DNA from: Xenorhabdus kozodoii
Lineage (GTDB): Bacteria > Pseudomonadota > Gammaproteobacteria > Enterobacterales > Enterobacteriaceae
DNA length: 64,000 bases
Assembly: GCF_002632875.1 (NCBI RefSeq)
Contig: NZ_NJCX01000005.1
Location: forward strand, 62,001-126,000
Direction: 5' to 3'
The notes under the pieces were generated by a model that worked only from the letters and a program-made list of their open reading frames with translations, did not search any database and was not told where the DNA came from. Of this stretch, positions 30,169-37,855 are shown piece by piece. The position numbers were made by a program, and so were the translations under genes. The stretch's first letter is position 1. Each line of letters begins with the position of its first letter.

Positions 30169-31023
30169 TTAAACTAATGTCCCATAAATCGTCAACAATG
30201 CGACAATAATCACAATGGTAAAGGTCGCTTTTTTCGCTAACGTTACAGCAGCAACAGGCGTTTTTATTGGGTTAAGATGAGGATCTTTACTTAATGCAAA
30301 TTGTGCCAATTGACTGATTACTTTGTATTGTGATGACCGAAAATCAGTGAGTGATGCAATCCAAGCGGGTAGGGCTTTCTCACCATGTCCCAACAAAGCA
30401 TAGGCAATACCCGCCAAACGCGCAGGGAGCCAATCCAGCCAATGCAGTATGCCATCAACTCCCGATTGTGCCCTCTGCACTGCCGTTGCGTGCTGTGCCA
30501 ACCAGCCTTGATAAGCCCTGAGGCAACCATATCCCATCAAAATGGCTGGACCAAATTTACCCAATATAGCCAACCAGAAAATAGGGGCAAGATAATAGCG
30601 AAAGTTTATCCAAATCAATGAATTCTGTATCTCACGCAATCGCTCATCTTTTGTGGTGTCAGGCAATGTTCCCTGGATCATTGTCAGACGAGCAAGATAC
30701 ATATTCTGCTGTTCTGGATCATCTTGACGTACGGCTTGAAGATATCCACGGTAATCATGACGCAACCCACCCGCGCCAATACATAACAGACTGATGATGA
30801 TACCGAGCACAATCGCGGGAATACCGAAAGCAACAGAGCCAAAAATATCAATCAGCTTCCATGTCAATAAGGCGACCAGAAAGGCCATGCCCAGACTACC
30901 CCATAGTGCATGTGATCTGAATCTGGCAAAAAACGGGGCTAAATAGCATTCCAGTTGCCAGTGATCTCCCATCTTAAAAACACGTTCCCATGCCAGTATT
31001 AACAATAGAATAAAGAGAGTCAT
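30169..31023 (-). CDS. ampE: AmpE, inner membrane protein of beta-lactamase induction locus
   Basis: Membrane protein (284 residues, the E. coli length) of the ampDE locus. It was proposed as a sensory transducer, but its biochemical role is unclear. The start is at the ATG at 31023 (MTLFILLLILAWERVFKMGDHW), which overlaps the ampD stop as ATGA; an upstream frame to 31062 is not needed. The family blocks LRDI-like LREIQNSLIWINFRYYLAP and LLGHGEKALPAWIASL are visible. Several membrane segments are seen, including one at each end. Confidence 0.94.
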   Translation of the reverse strand: MTLFILLLILAWERVFKMGDHWQLECYLAPFFARFRSHALWGSLGMAFLVALLTWKLIDIFGSVAFGIPAIVLGIIISLLCIGAGGLRHDYRGYLQAVRQDDPEQQNMYLARLTMIQGTLPDTTKDERLREIQNSLIWINFRYYLAPIFWLAILGKFGPAILMGYGCLRAYQGWLAQHATAVQRAQSGVDGILHWLDWLPARLAGIAYALLGHGEKALPAWIASLTDFRSSQYKVISQLAQFALSKDPHLNPIKTPVAAVTLAKKATFTIVIIVALLTIYGTLV

Positions 31024-31571
31024 CCAACTCGCTCCTTCAATAATTGATGGTAATGTTCCCAATAAAAATAAGGCCCAGGATCGGTTTTCCTACCCGGAGC
31101 GATATCACTGTGTCCTGCAATATTGTCCCGAATATCAGGATATTGGTTAATAAGCAGCTCAGTCACTTCCGCTAACTTAGTGTATTGAATGCCAGTAAAT
31201 TCCTCATAATCTGTGCCTTCCAGCTCAATACCTATCGAAAAATCATTACATCTATCACGGTCACAGTAGCAGGAAACACCAGCATGCCAAGCTCTTTTAT
31301 TGAAAGGAACATATTGCACAATCTCACCATCACGCCGGATTAAACAGTGAGCTGAAACATGCAAATGCTTGATCTCATCAAAAAAAGGATCACCTTTAGG
31401 ATCGAGTGTTCCCATAAATAATTGGTCAATATAAGGGCCGCCAAACTTGCCAGGAGGTAAGCTGATATTATGGATAACCAGTAATGATGGTGTTTCCCCT
31501 TCTGGACGCAGATCACAATGTGGGGAAATAACTTTTCTCGCACTATCAATCCATCCTTCATGTAGCTGCAT
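31020..31571 (-). CDS. ampD: 1,6-anhydro-N-acetylmuramyl-L-alanine amidase
   Basis: Cytoplasmic zinc amidase of peptidoglycan recycling (183 residues, as in E. coli). It cuts the lactyl-amide bond of anhydromuropeptides, and its loss raises AmpR-driven beta-lactamase. Zinc ligands are visible: His in LLVIHNISLPPG (about residue 34), His and Asp near the C-terminus in GHSDIAPGRKTDPGPYF. The central VSAHCLIRRDGEIVQYVPF is typical. It is translationally coupled to ampE. In E. coli nadC and ppdD lie on the other side; here ppdD is adjacent and nadC is missing. Confidence 0.97.
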   Translation of the reverse strand: MQLHEGWIDSARKVISPHCDLRPEGETPSLLVIHNISLPPGKFGGPYIDQLFMGTLDPKGDPFFDEIKHLHVSAHCLIRRDGEIVQYVPFNKRAWHAGVSCYCDRDRCNDFSIGIELEGTDYEEFTGIQYTKLAEVTELLINQYPDIRDNIAGHSDIAPGRKTDPGPYFYWEHYHQLLKERVG

Positions 31572-31911
31572 TCTTTTACTCCCCCCTTAATATTTAATAT
31601 CACCTTCTCTAAGCATAATACGGTCGCCTAAAGTGTAACAAGTGAGCATGTTAGCACTTTCAGTCGGCCAATAAATCGGGTGTTTTTTTATTTACGGACA
31701 GGCTCGAAAATTTTTTGCAAAAAAATGTAACACAAAATTATTTTTCCGAGCCAACTTCATAAATTTTATTGACCCTGTTTTATTTTTTCCCTTTTTCTTC
31801 AATGCTTATTGGCACCAACATTCATACCCAATAAATGGCAATTTAAAGGGTGAAGAGGATACCCGCCATTGAACATGCCAAGCAATTCAAATACAGATAC
31901 AAGGAGAAAAA
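31572..31911. other. ampD-ppdD divergent spacer; nadC absent
   Basis: A 340-bp AT-rich spacer with no gene. In E. coli nadC lies between ampD and ppdD; there is no room or remnant of it here. Near 31822-31866, CATACCCAATAAATGGCAATTT followed by AAGGGTGAAGAGGATACC looks like a worn fragment of the R2 repeat family. Promoters for ampD and ppdD must lie here but were not assigned. Confidence 0.6.
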
Positions 31912-32334
31912 ATGAAGCAACAAGGATTTACATTAATTGAAGTCATGGTTGTTATGGCTATCGTGTCTATTCTCGGTGCAATTGCCATTCCCAGTTACCA
32001 GGGATATATCCAAAAAGCCGCGTTAACCGATGTGCTACAAGCTATTGTGCCTTATAAATCTGGCGTGGAATTATGCCGCTTTGAAGCTGAAAATTACAAA
32101 AATTGCCACTCTGGTCATCCCTCTATTCCATCAGGCCATAATAGCCGCTATATCAGTACCATATCCGTAAAAGATGGAGAGATAACTATAGTCGGCCAGC
32201 AAAACCTCAACGGGCTTCACACCACGTTAAAACCTATTCAAGATACCAAAACAGGTCTTACTCAATGGAAAGCAATTTGTGAATCTAACGATGAATCGTT
32301 AAAACTAAAATGTCAGGAGACCCTGAAATTTTAA
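31912..32334 (+). CDS. ppdD: Type IV major pilin-like protein PpdD
   Basis: Type IV prepilin (140 residues; E. coli 146). The short basic leader MKQQG is cut before Phe by prepilin peptidase, exposing FTLIEVMVVMAIVSILGAIA, the hydrophobic pilin helix with the conserved Glu5. The C-terminal globular part has cysteines near residues 55 and 65 and again near 123 and 133, likely forming disulfides. It has a good AAGGAG site 8 bases upstream. It is followed by the assembly ATPase and platform genes hofB-hofC. The peptidase is not in this window. Confidence 0.93.
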   Translation: MKQQGFTLIEVMVVMAIVSILGAIAIPSYQGYIQKAALTDVLQAIVPYKSGVELCRFEAENYKNCHSGHPSIPSGHNSRYISTISVKDGEITIVGQQNLNGLHTTLKPIQDTKTGLTQWKAICESNDESLKLKCQETLKF

Positions 32335-32413
32335 ACATCTCTTTTCATTCCAAATAAACGTTAATTTGTAGAAACAACAATGAATTCACACCAATACTCA
32401 AGGAATAAAAATA

Positions 32414-33958
32414 ATGATAAATAAAGATCATCTTTTGTTGGAAAAAGAAATAAAAGAGCTATGCCAACGACACCAGGCTATTATTATAAAAAAAGATTTA
32501 CATACAATCACAATTGCCTGTAGTAGAGCACCTAATGAAGACTTCATCGCGGCACTAAGATTTATTTCAGGTTTGATCGTTAATATCGATATTTGGCCAC
32601 AAGCAAAAATAGAATCGATGCTGACGCAAGAAAATTCATTGATGTCAGCAACAAATTATTGCTCAGAAAATGATGAAGAGAAACCGTACCATATAGATCA
32701 ATATGATAGCAACTATGCGCGTTATCATGATGCAAGACAAAAAAATGATCTCCATGATGAGGAAATAGACACACCGGTTATTCAATTAATTAACCAGACG
32801 ATATTAACTTCAATACAAAAAAGGGCTTCAGATATTCACTTTGAACCGTCTCAACATGGCTATCAAATACGTATTCGGGTTGATGGTGTATTGCATACTA
32901 TGCAGGCACCACCTCCTCAAATAAATGCGAGTATTCCTGCCCGCTTAAAAATCATGTCAAAGCTCAACATTGCAGAAAAACGTCAACCACAAGATGGACA
33001 ATTCGACTGGAGTGATAACAAAAACCGTTATGCTATCCGTATATCAACACTACCTACACTGCATGGAGAAAAAATCGTCCTGCGTATTTTAAATACCATA
33101 CACCAATTATCCCTGGAACAATTGGGCCTGCCTGAACCACAATTACAACTGTTAAAACAGAAACTCCATTTACCACAAGGGATGATTTTAGTCACTGGTC
33201 CAACTGGCAGCGGAAAAACCGTCACACTGTATAGCTGCTTGCAATATTTAAACCGGGCTAAAAAGAATATCTGTAGTGTCGAAGATCCTGTTGAAATTCC
33301 TTTAAATGGCATCAACCAAACACCGGTTAATAATAAAATTGGGCTAGATTTCGCCAAAGTCCTTAGGGCATTATTGCGACAAGATCCCGATATCATTATG
33401 GTCGGTGAGATCCGTGATAATGAAACTGCCGAAATATCAATGAAAGCCGCCCAAACTGGCCATCTGGTTTTATCAACACTGCATACCAATTCCACTGTTG
33501 ATACGTTATCCCGTCTGCTCAATCTGGGAATTTCTGGTTATACCACAGCCTCATGTGTGAAATTGATTATCGCACAGAGATTAGTTCGTAAGCTCTGTCC
33601 CCATTGCCGACAACAAGACAGTATTCCCACGGTGATCCCCAATATGACTGTCTCAACAGAGGAGTCTATTTCTGTAAGAACGGGGGTTATAAAACAATCG
33701 TTCTCTATAAAAAAATGGAATGCGGTTGGTTGTGACCACTGTTTTTCTGGTTATTATGGCAGAACCGCCATTTATGAATTTCTCGAAATAAAACCTGAAC
33801 TCCTGCAAGCCTTGTCTGAACGTTCTAACGTTAGCCTCCCACATTTACTTGCCTCACAACAGGATGCAACGCTTTTTTCAGCAGGACTGACATTAGTGGA
33901 AAAAGGAATAACCACTCTTGACGAAATTTATCAGATTACAGGTCATGAAATCGTATGA
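32414..33958 (+). CDS. hofB: Type IV pilus assembly ATPase (GspE/PilB family)
   Basis: Cytoplasmic secretion/assembly ATPase that powers pilin polymerisation (514 residues; E. coli HofB 461, so this one carries extra N-terminal and insert sequence). Features are Walker A GPTGSGKT near residue 261, the Asp box, Walker B (PDIIMVGEIRDNET), the His box (GHLVLSTLHTN), and a zinc tetracysteine motif CPHC...CDHC before GYYGRTAIYEFLEI. Start ATG has AAGGA upstream. Its stop overlaps the hofC start by 4 bases. The gene is more AT-rich than the surrounding core genes. Confidence 0.94.
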   Translation: MINKDHLLLEKEIKELCQRHQAIIIKKDLHTITIACSRAPNEDFIAALRFISGLIVNIDIWPQAKIESMLTQENSLMSATNYCSENDEEKPYHIDQYDSNYARYHDARQKNDLHDEEIDTPVIQLINQTILTSIQKRASDIHFEPSQHGYQIRIRVDGVLHTMQAPPPQINASIPARLKIMSKLNIAEKRQPQDGQFDWSDNKNRYAIRISTLPTLHGEKIVLRILNTIHQLSLEQLGLPEPQLQLLKQKLHLPQGMILVTGPTGSGKTVTLYSCLQYLNRAKKNICSVEDPVEIPLNGINQTPVNNKIGLDFAKVLRALLRQDPDIIMVGEIRDNETAEISMKAAQTGHLVLSTLHTNSTVDTLSRLLNLGISGYTTASCVKLIIAQRLVRKLCPHCRQQDSIPTVIPNMTVSTEESISVRTGVIKQSFSIKKWNAVGCDHCFSGYYGRTAIYEFLEIKPELLQALSERSNVSLPHLLASQQDATLFSAGLTLVEKGITTLDEIYQITGHEIV

Positions 33959-35154
33959 AAATAGAATATATTTACCAGTGGCAGGCAATTAATAAGAATG
34001 GAAAAGCCATAACAGGCGAGAGTATTGGCCATAGCAAAAAAAATATATTTCAGCGCCTTAGCCACCTCGAACTTCAACCCTATGCCATCAAATGTAAAAA
34101 AATCATCTATTACAGCAAAAAAGAAATTGCATACCGCCTGCATTTTATTCACCAATTAAGCACATTGCTGGCTTCTGGCATCCCTTTACTCAAAGGACTG
34201 ACTATTCTTTTGCAAGAGTGTAAATATGCTCTCTGGCGATGTGTATTGGCAGATATGATTCAGAAAATTCGTCAGGGAGAATCATTCTCTACAACACTCG
34301 AACATTATCCGAAGCTATTTTCCCCCTTGCTCTGCCAACTTATCGCAGTAGGAGAACAAACTGGGCAACTTGAAAATTGTTGTCAATTAATCCTTAATCG
34401 GTTGGAACAGCAAAATACGTTGAGAAAGAAAATTCAGAAGGCTTACCACTATCCGTTAATTGTCGCTTTTGTGAGCCTGTTGGTTATTATTCTGATGTTA
34501 GTTTTTGTTTTACCCGAATTTCGACAAGTCTATTCTTCATTAAATGCCACTTTGCCTTTGTTAACGCAGTGGGTTTTATCAGGTTCTGATTTATTACTCC
34601 ACCATGGCGTATTACTCCTGTTAATTCTATTTACATTGTTAACTGGTTATCTAGGGTTGCGCCACCGTTTCCCCATATTTAAAGCAAAAGAAAAAATGCT
34701 CTTTCTGCGGCTCCCTATTTTTAAACAACTCACAATTTATCAACAGGCTAATCAGATATTTCATATCCTGTTCATGACACAGAAAGCGGGGTTGACACTG
34801 ATGGCTGGGCTTGAATGTGCCTTAAACGCCACCCAGCACCCTGTTTTTATCGCCGGCGTGAAAAGCCTGCACAGGCAAATTCAGCAAGGCATTCCAATGA
34901 GTGACGCATTAAAACAAACAGCCTATTTCCCTTCACTATGCCAACAATTTGTCACAATAGGTGAAGAGTCAGGAGAGTTAGAATTATTTTTATTCAATCT
35001 TGCCAAATGGTATCAAGAAAAATCAATCAACCTTGCTGACAGTTTGGTTCAATCATTAGAACCTTTGTTAATGCTGATAATGGCCTTGATTGTCGGTTTA
35101 TTATTGTTGGCTATGTACCTGCCTATTTTTCAATTAGGCACAATATTAACTTAA
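33955..35154 (+). CDS. hofC: Type IV pilus inner membrane platform protein (GspF/PilC family)
   Basis: Inner membrane platform protein (399 residues; E. coli HofC 400) that works with HofB to insert pilin subunits. It has two GspF domains, each with the pattern LSTLLASGIPLLKGL and ILFMTQKAGLTLMAGL. Each ends with a GEQTGQLE / GEESGELE motif. Three membrane segments are visible, one in the middle as a pair and one at the C-terminus (LLLAMYLPIFQLG). It is translationally coupled to hofB. In E. coli guaC follows; here coaE comes directly. Confidence 0.94.
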   Translation: MKIEYIYQWQAINKNGKAITGESIGHSKKNIFQRLSHLELQPYAIKCKKIIYYSKKEIAYRLHFIHQLSTLLASGIPLLKGLTILLQECKYALWRCVLADMIQKIRQGESFSTTLEHYPKLFSPLLCQLIAVGEQTGQLENCCQLILNRLEQQNTLRKKIQKAYHYPLIVAFVSLLVIILMLVFVLPEFRQVYSSLNATLPLLTQWVLSGSDLLLHHGVLLLLILFTLLTGYLGLRHRFPIFKAKEKMLFLRLPIFKQLTIYQQANQIFHILFMTQKAGLTLMAGLECALNATQHPVFIAGVKSLHRQIQQGIPMSDALKQTAYFPSLCQQFVTIGEESGELELFLFNLAKWYQEKSINLADSLVQSLEPLLMLIMALIVGLLLLAMYLPIFQLGTILT

Positions 35155-35286
35155 CAAGGTATTTACATATTTCGTTATCTTTTTTCAAGGCTGCAAAAGC
35201 AGGGATTGTACGTGTTTGTTTATAGCCCATTAGCTTCCCTTGGGTTACAATTTAATTATGCTATCAGAGATATTTAAAGGGATAGA

Positions 35287-35910
35287 ATGACTTATATTGT
35301 TGCACTGACAGGTGGAATTGGTAGCGGTAAAACGACTATCTCTAATGTATTTTCATCCCTTGGTGTCCCGCTTGTTGATGCAGATATTATCGCCAGAGAA
35401 GTTGTCGCTCCTGGCACTCCCGCATTACAAGCAATCACAGAGCACTTTGGGTTCAACACACTATTGCCCGATGGCAGCCTTAATCGTGCAATGTTGCGTG
35501 AAAAAATTTTTGCGGCTCCAGAAGAAAAACAGTGGCTCAATACCCTCTTACATCCACTGATCCAAGCAGAAACACAACGGCAATTAAACCAGGTGACTGC
35601 CCCTTATGTCATATGGGTCGTTCCTTTGCTAATTGAAAATAATTTAATACATTTGGCAGACCGTGTTTTAGTTGTTGATGTCCCAGTTGAAGTGCAGATT
35701 AACCGCACCATGGCTCGTGATGGAGTGAGCCGTGAGCAAGTAACAAATATTCTGGCTGCACAGGCCAGCCGTCAGGATAGACTGGAAAAGGCAGATGATG
35801 TCATCGTTAACCACAGCAGCGAACAGGATATTACCTCTCGTGTGGTCGAACTGCATCAACAGTATTTAAAACAAGCAATATCAGTCAGACAGGAAAACCG
35901 TAATGAGTGA
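35287..35910 (+). CDS. coaE: Dephospho-CoA kinase
   Basis: Last enzyme of coenzyme A synthesis, phosphorylating dephospho-CoA at the 3'-hydroxyl (207 residues; E. coli 206). The P-loop is GGIGSGKTT at about residues 8-16, with the CoA-binding ADIIAREVV downstream and the LID region RMARDG-like [14 protein letters not shown]. It overlaps zapD by 8 bases. The 132-bp spacer from hofC probably contains its promoter. Confidence 0.97.
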   Translation: MTYIVALTGGIGSGKTTISNVFSSLGVPLVDADIIAREVVAPGTPALQAITEHFGFNTLLPDGSLNRAMLREKIFAAPEEKQWLNTLLHPLIQAETQRQLNQVTAPYVIWVVPLLIENNLIHLADRVLVVDVPVEVQINRTMARDGVSREQVTNILAAQASRQDRLEKADDVIVNHSSEQDITSRVVELHQQYLKQAISVRQENRNE

Positions 35911-36661
35911 TGCAACCTCCACTATTATTTTCGAACATCCACTCAATGAAAAAATGCGTTCATGGTTGAGGATTGAGTCTTCACTGCAACAGTTAGAAAA
36001 ACAACGCAATCTGGATTCTCAGGCCAGTAGCCTCTCGTTTTTCCGTACAATTGCCGAATTAATTGAGATCCTAGAACGAGGTGAAGTCCGTTCTGAGCTA
36101 CTGAAAGAGCTGGATCGCCAGCAGGCGAAATTAAAACTATGGCTCAGCTCTCCGAATGCCGATACGGCTATGATCCATAGTTTGACAGAGCAACTTAAAG
36201 AACGTAGTACGACCTTGAACCAAGCCCCTCGGCTTAGTCAATACATTAAAGAAGATCGTATGATCAGCATGATACGTCAGCGACTCAGTATTCCTGGAGG
36301 CTGTTGCAGTTTTGACTTGCCAACATTGCATTTATGGCTGCATTTACCGCAATCTGTCAGGGATGAATCTGTCAAGGCTTGGCTAGACAGCCTTCGTCCA
36401 TTACACCAAGCCTTGGAAAGCATTCTGAAACTCATACGCCACTCTGCCATCTTCACCCCAAAAACCAGCCACAACGGATTTTATCAAGGGAATTCAGATG
36501 AAGCCGATTTGCTGAGATTGAAATTGGACGTTGAGCCAAGTGCATTGGTTTATCCACAAATCTCCGGTTATAAGACGCGTTTCGCCATCCGCTTCTTACC
36601 AATGGATAGTGAGCATGGTGTTGTACCTGCCCATTTGTCATTTGAATTGGCCTGTTGCTAA
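35903..36661 (+). CDS. zapD: Cell division protein ZapD
   Basis: Also known as yacF. FtsZ-binding protein that crosslinks and bundles FtsZ filaments at midcell (252 residues; E. coli 247). The N-terminal helical part includes [19 protein letters not shown] and the C-terminal beta domain [14 protein letters not shown]. The start overlaps the end of coaE, so the two are coupled. In E. coli yacG follows closely; here a fragment of an R2-like repeat and about 190 bp intervene. Confidence 0.95.
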   Translation: MSDATSTIIFEHPLNEKMRSWLRIESSLQQLEKQRNLDSQASSLSFFRTIAELIEILERGEVRSELLKELDRQQAKLKLWLSSPNADTAMIHSLTEQLKERSTTLNQAPRLSQYIKEDRMISMIRQRLSIPGGCCSFDLPTLHLWLHLPQSVRDESVKAWLDSLRPLHQALESILKLIRHSAIFTPKTSHNGFYQGNSDEADLLRLKLDVEPSALVYPQISGYKTRFAIRFLPMDSEHGVVPAHLSFELACC

Positions 36662-36720
36662 TATATGCCCAATAAATTTCAAATTGCAGCACGATAATGA
36701 AGGGAATGAATTCCCAATAG
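36662..36720. repeat. Fragment of R2-family repeat after zapD
   Basis: TATGCCCAATAAATTTCAAATTGCAGCA begins one base after the zapD stop and matches the left end of the R2 elements. I could not find the matching right end close by, so this is a half or worn element. Confidence 0.45.
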
Positions 36721-36848
36721 CATGGCTAATTCTGTATTTACATGACTCTGTATTTATACATATACCATTAAAACAGTGAGTTAAACCCAAAAAGCTGCGA
36801 TATAAAAAATAGAGGGTACGGCCTTCACACCAAGCGGGAGAAAGTAAT

Positions 36849-37052
36849 ATGTCTGAAGTATTGACTGTCAAATGTCCAACCTGTGACAACACGGTAATAT
36901 GGGGGGAAATTAGCCCATATCGCCCATTTTGCAGTAAACGCTGCCAATTAATTGACTTGGGCGAATGGGCCAGTGAGGAAAAAATAATACCAAGCCAAAG
37001 TGACAGCGCAGAAAATGATAACTGGAGCGAAGAGCCTGAACAATACAGGTAA
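36849..37052 (+). CDS. yacG: DNA gyrase inhibitor YacG
   Basis: Small zinc protein that binds GyrB and inhibits gyrase in E. coli (67 residues; E. coli 65). The four zinc ligands are Cys9 and Cys12 (CPTC) and Cys28 and Cys32 (FCSKRC), followed by the conserved [25 protein letters not shown] precedes the start. It is separated from mutT by one copy of the R1 palindromic repeat. Confidence 0.95.
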   Translation: MSEVLTVKCPTCDNTVIWGEISPYRPFCSKRCQLIDLGEWASEEKIIPSQSDSAENDNWSEEPEQYR

Positions 37053-37092
37053 CATTATCACTAGCGGCACCTATTTTATTGGGTGCCGCGGT

Positions 37093-37199
37093 ATATACCA
37101 ATCCAACTTCAAGTTGCAGGTTGCAAACCCATGAGAGTATTTATATCTCCCCGCGGCGCGGGGAGATATAAGACGCATCTTGAAAGGAGACTGGTATAT
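37093..37199. repeat. 107-bp palindromic repeat element (family R1), copy 2
   Basis: Same length and nearly the same sequence as 30044-30150: ATATACCA...TGGTATAT ends, CAATCCAACTTCAAGTTGC, a perfect inner hairpin TATATCTCCCCGCG/CGCGGGGAGATATA, and GCATCTTGAAAGGAGACTGG. It lies between the convergent genes yacG and mutT and may serve as a bidirectional end structure. Confidence 0.85.
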
Positions 37200-37235
37200 T
37201 TAATAATTAAAACACCTTAATTTATTAATAACTCT

Positions 37236-37640
37236 TTAATATAAACCATTCCGGGTCAGAAGATCGACAATACCACGGTTTGCTGGAGGAAATTCATCAG
37301 CAACTAATTTTGATTGTAAAACCCAACGGGAAGGTTGCCCTTCTTTACCAAATGGCTCATCTTTCCATTCATCAACCAGAAAAAAGTCAAGAGTGATACT
37401 TCTGTCAGGAAAATCATGTTTAACGGTATCAATTAATTCGCAGTGTGTTACCGTGATCCCAACTTCTTCCTTCAACTCTCTAATCAATGCTTGTTCTGGC
37501 GTTTCTCCCCCTTCAAGTTTTCCCCCAGGGAACTCCCAAAAGCCACCCATATGTGAGTCGGCACTACGCTGGGTGATAAAAATTTCATCATGACTATTTT
37601 TAATGATACCTGCTGCAATATGCAGATGTTTTTTTTCCAT
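37236..37640 (-). CDS. mutT: 8-oxo-dGTP diphosphatase MutT
   Basis: Nudix hydrolase that removes 8-oxo-dGTP from the nucleotide pool and so prevents A:T to C:G transversions (134 residues; E. coli 129). The Nudix box GGKLEGGETPEQALIREL followed by KEEVGI fits GX5EX7REUXEEXGU. The N-terminal LHIAAGIIKNSHDEIFITQR is typical. In E. coli mutT ends the secM-secA-mutT operon; here it is cut off from secA by a gene on the opposite strand and must use its own promoter. Confidence 0.96.
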   Translation of the reverse strand: MEKKHLHIAAGIIKNSHDEIFITQRSADSHMGGFWEFPGGKLEGGETPEQALIRELKEEVGITVTHCELIDTVKHDFPDRSITLDFFLVDEWKDEPFGKEGQPSRWVLQSKLVADEFPPANRGIVDLLTRNGLY

Positions 37641-37690
37641 AACCGTTCTTCTTACAGTTTATTATTCAACTTAAATAACTATCTCTTGCA

Positions 37691-37745
37691 GATTACATTA
37701 AAGTGAGTTTAAGCCGCAAATTTGTCTTTCATCCAAAATGTAATC
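37691..37745 (+). other. Inverted repeat followed by T tract in ABC-F leader
   Basis: Perfect 9-nt arms GATTACATT (37691-37699) and AATGTAATC (37737-37745), followed by ACTTTTTATT, about 110 bp upstream of the ABC-F start. It resembles a weak AT-rich terminator within the leader. The function is only inferred. Confidence 0.35.
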
Positions 37746-37782
37746 ACTTTTTATTACTCATTATCTCTGCAAAAAACTTAGC

Positions 37783-37818
37783 ATGAAAAAACAAGCAGCA
37801 AACAGTGTAATAATCTAA
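37783..37818 (+). other. Possible 11-residue leader ORF upstream of ABC-F gene
   Basis: ATG at 37783 opens MKKQAANSVII then TAA, 38 bases before the ABC-F start codon. There is no convincing ribosome-binding site, so translation is doubtful. It is recorded because many ABC-F resistance genes are controlled by leader peptides. Confidence 0.25.
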
Positions 37819-37855
37819 CCTACTCAACTGCTTAAAAATTAAGGAAGTGCAGCCT

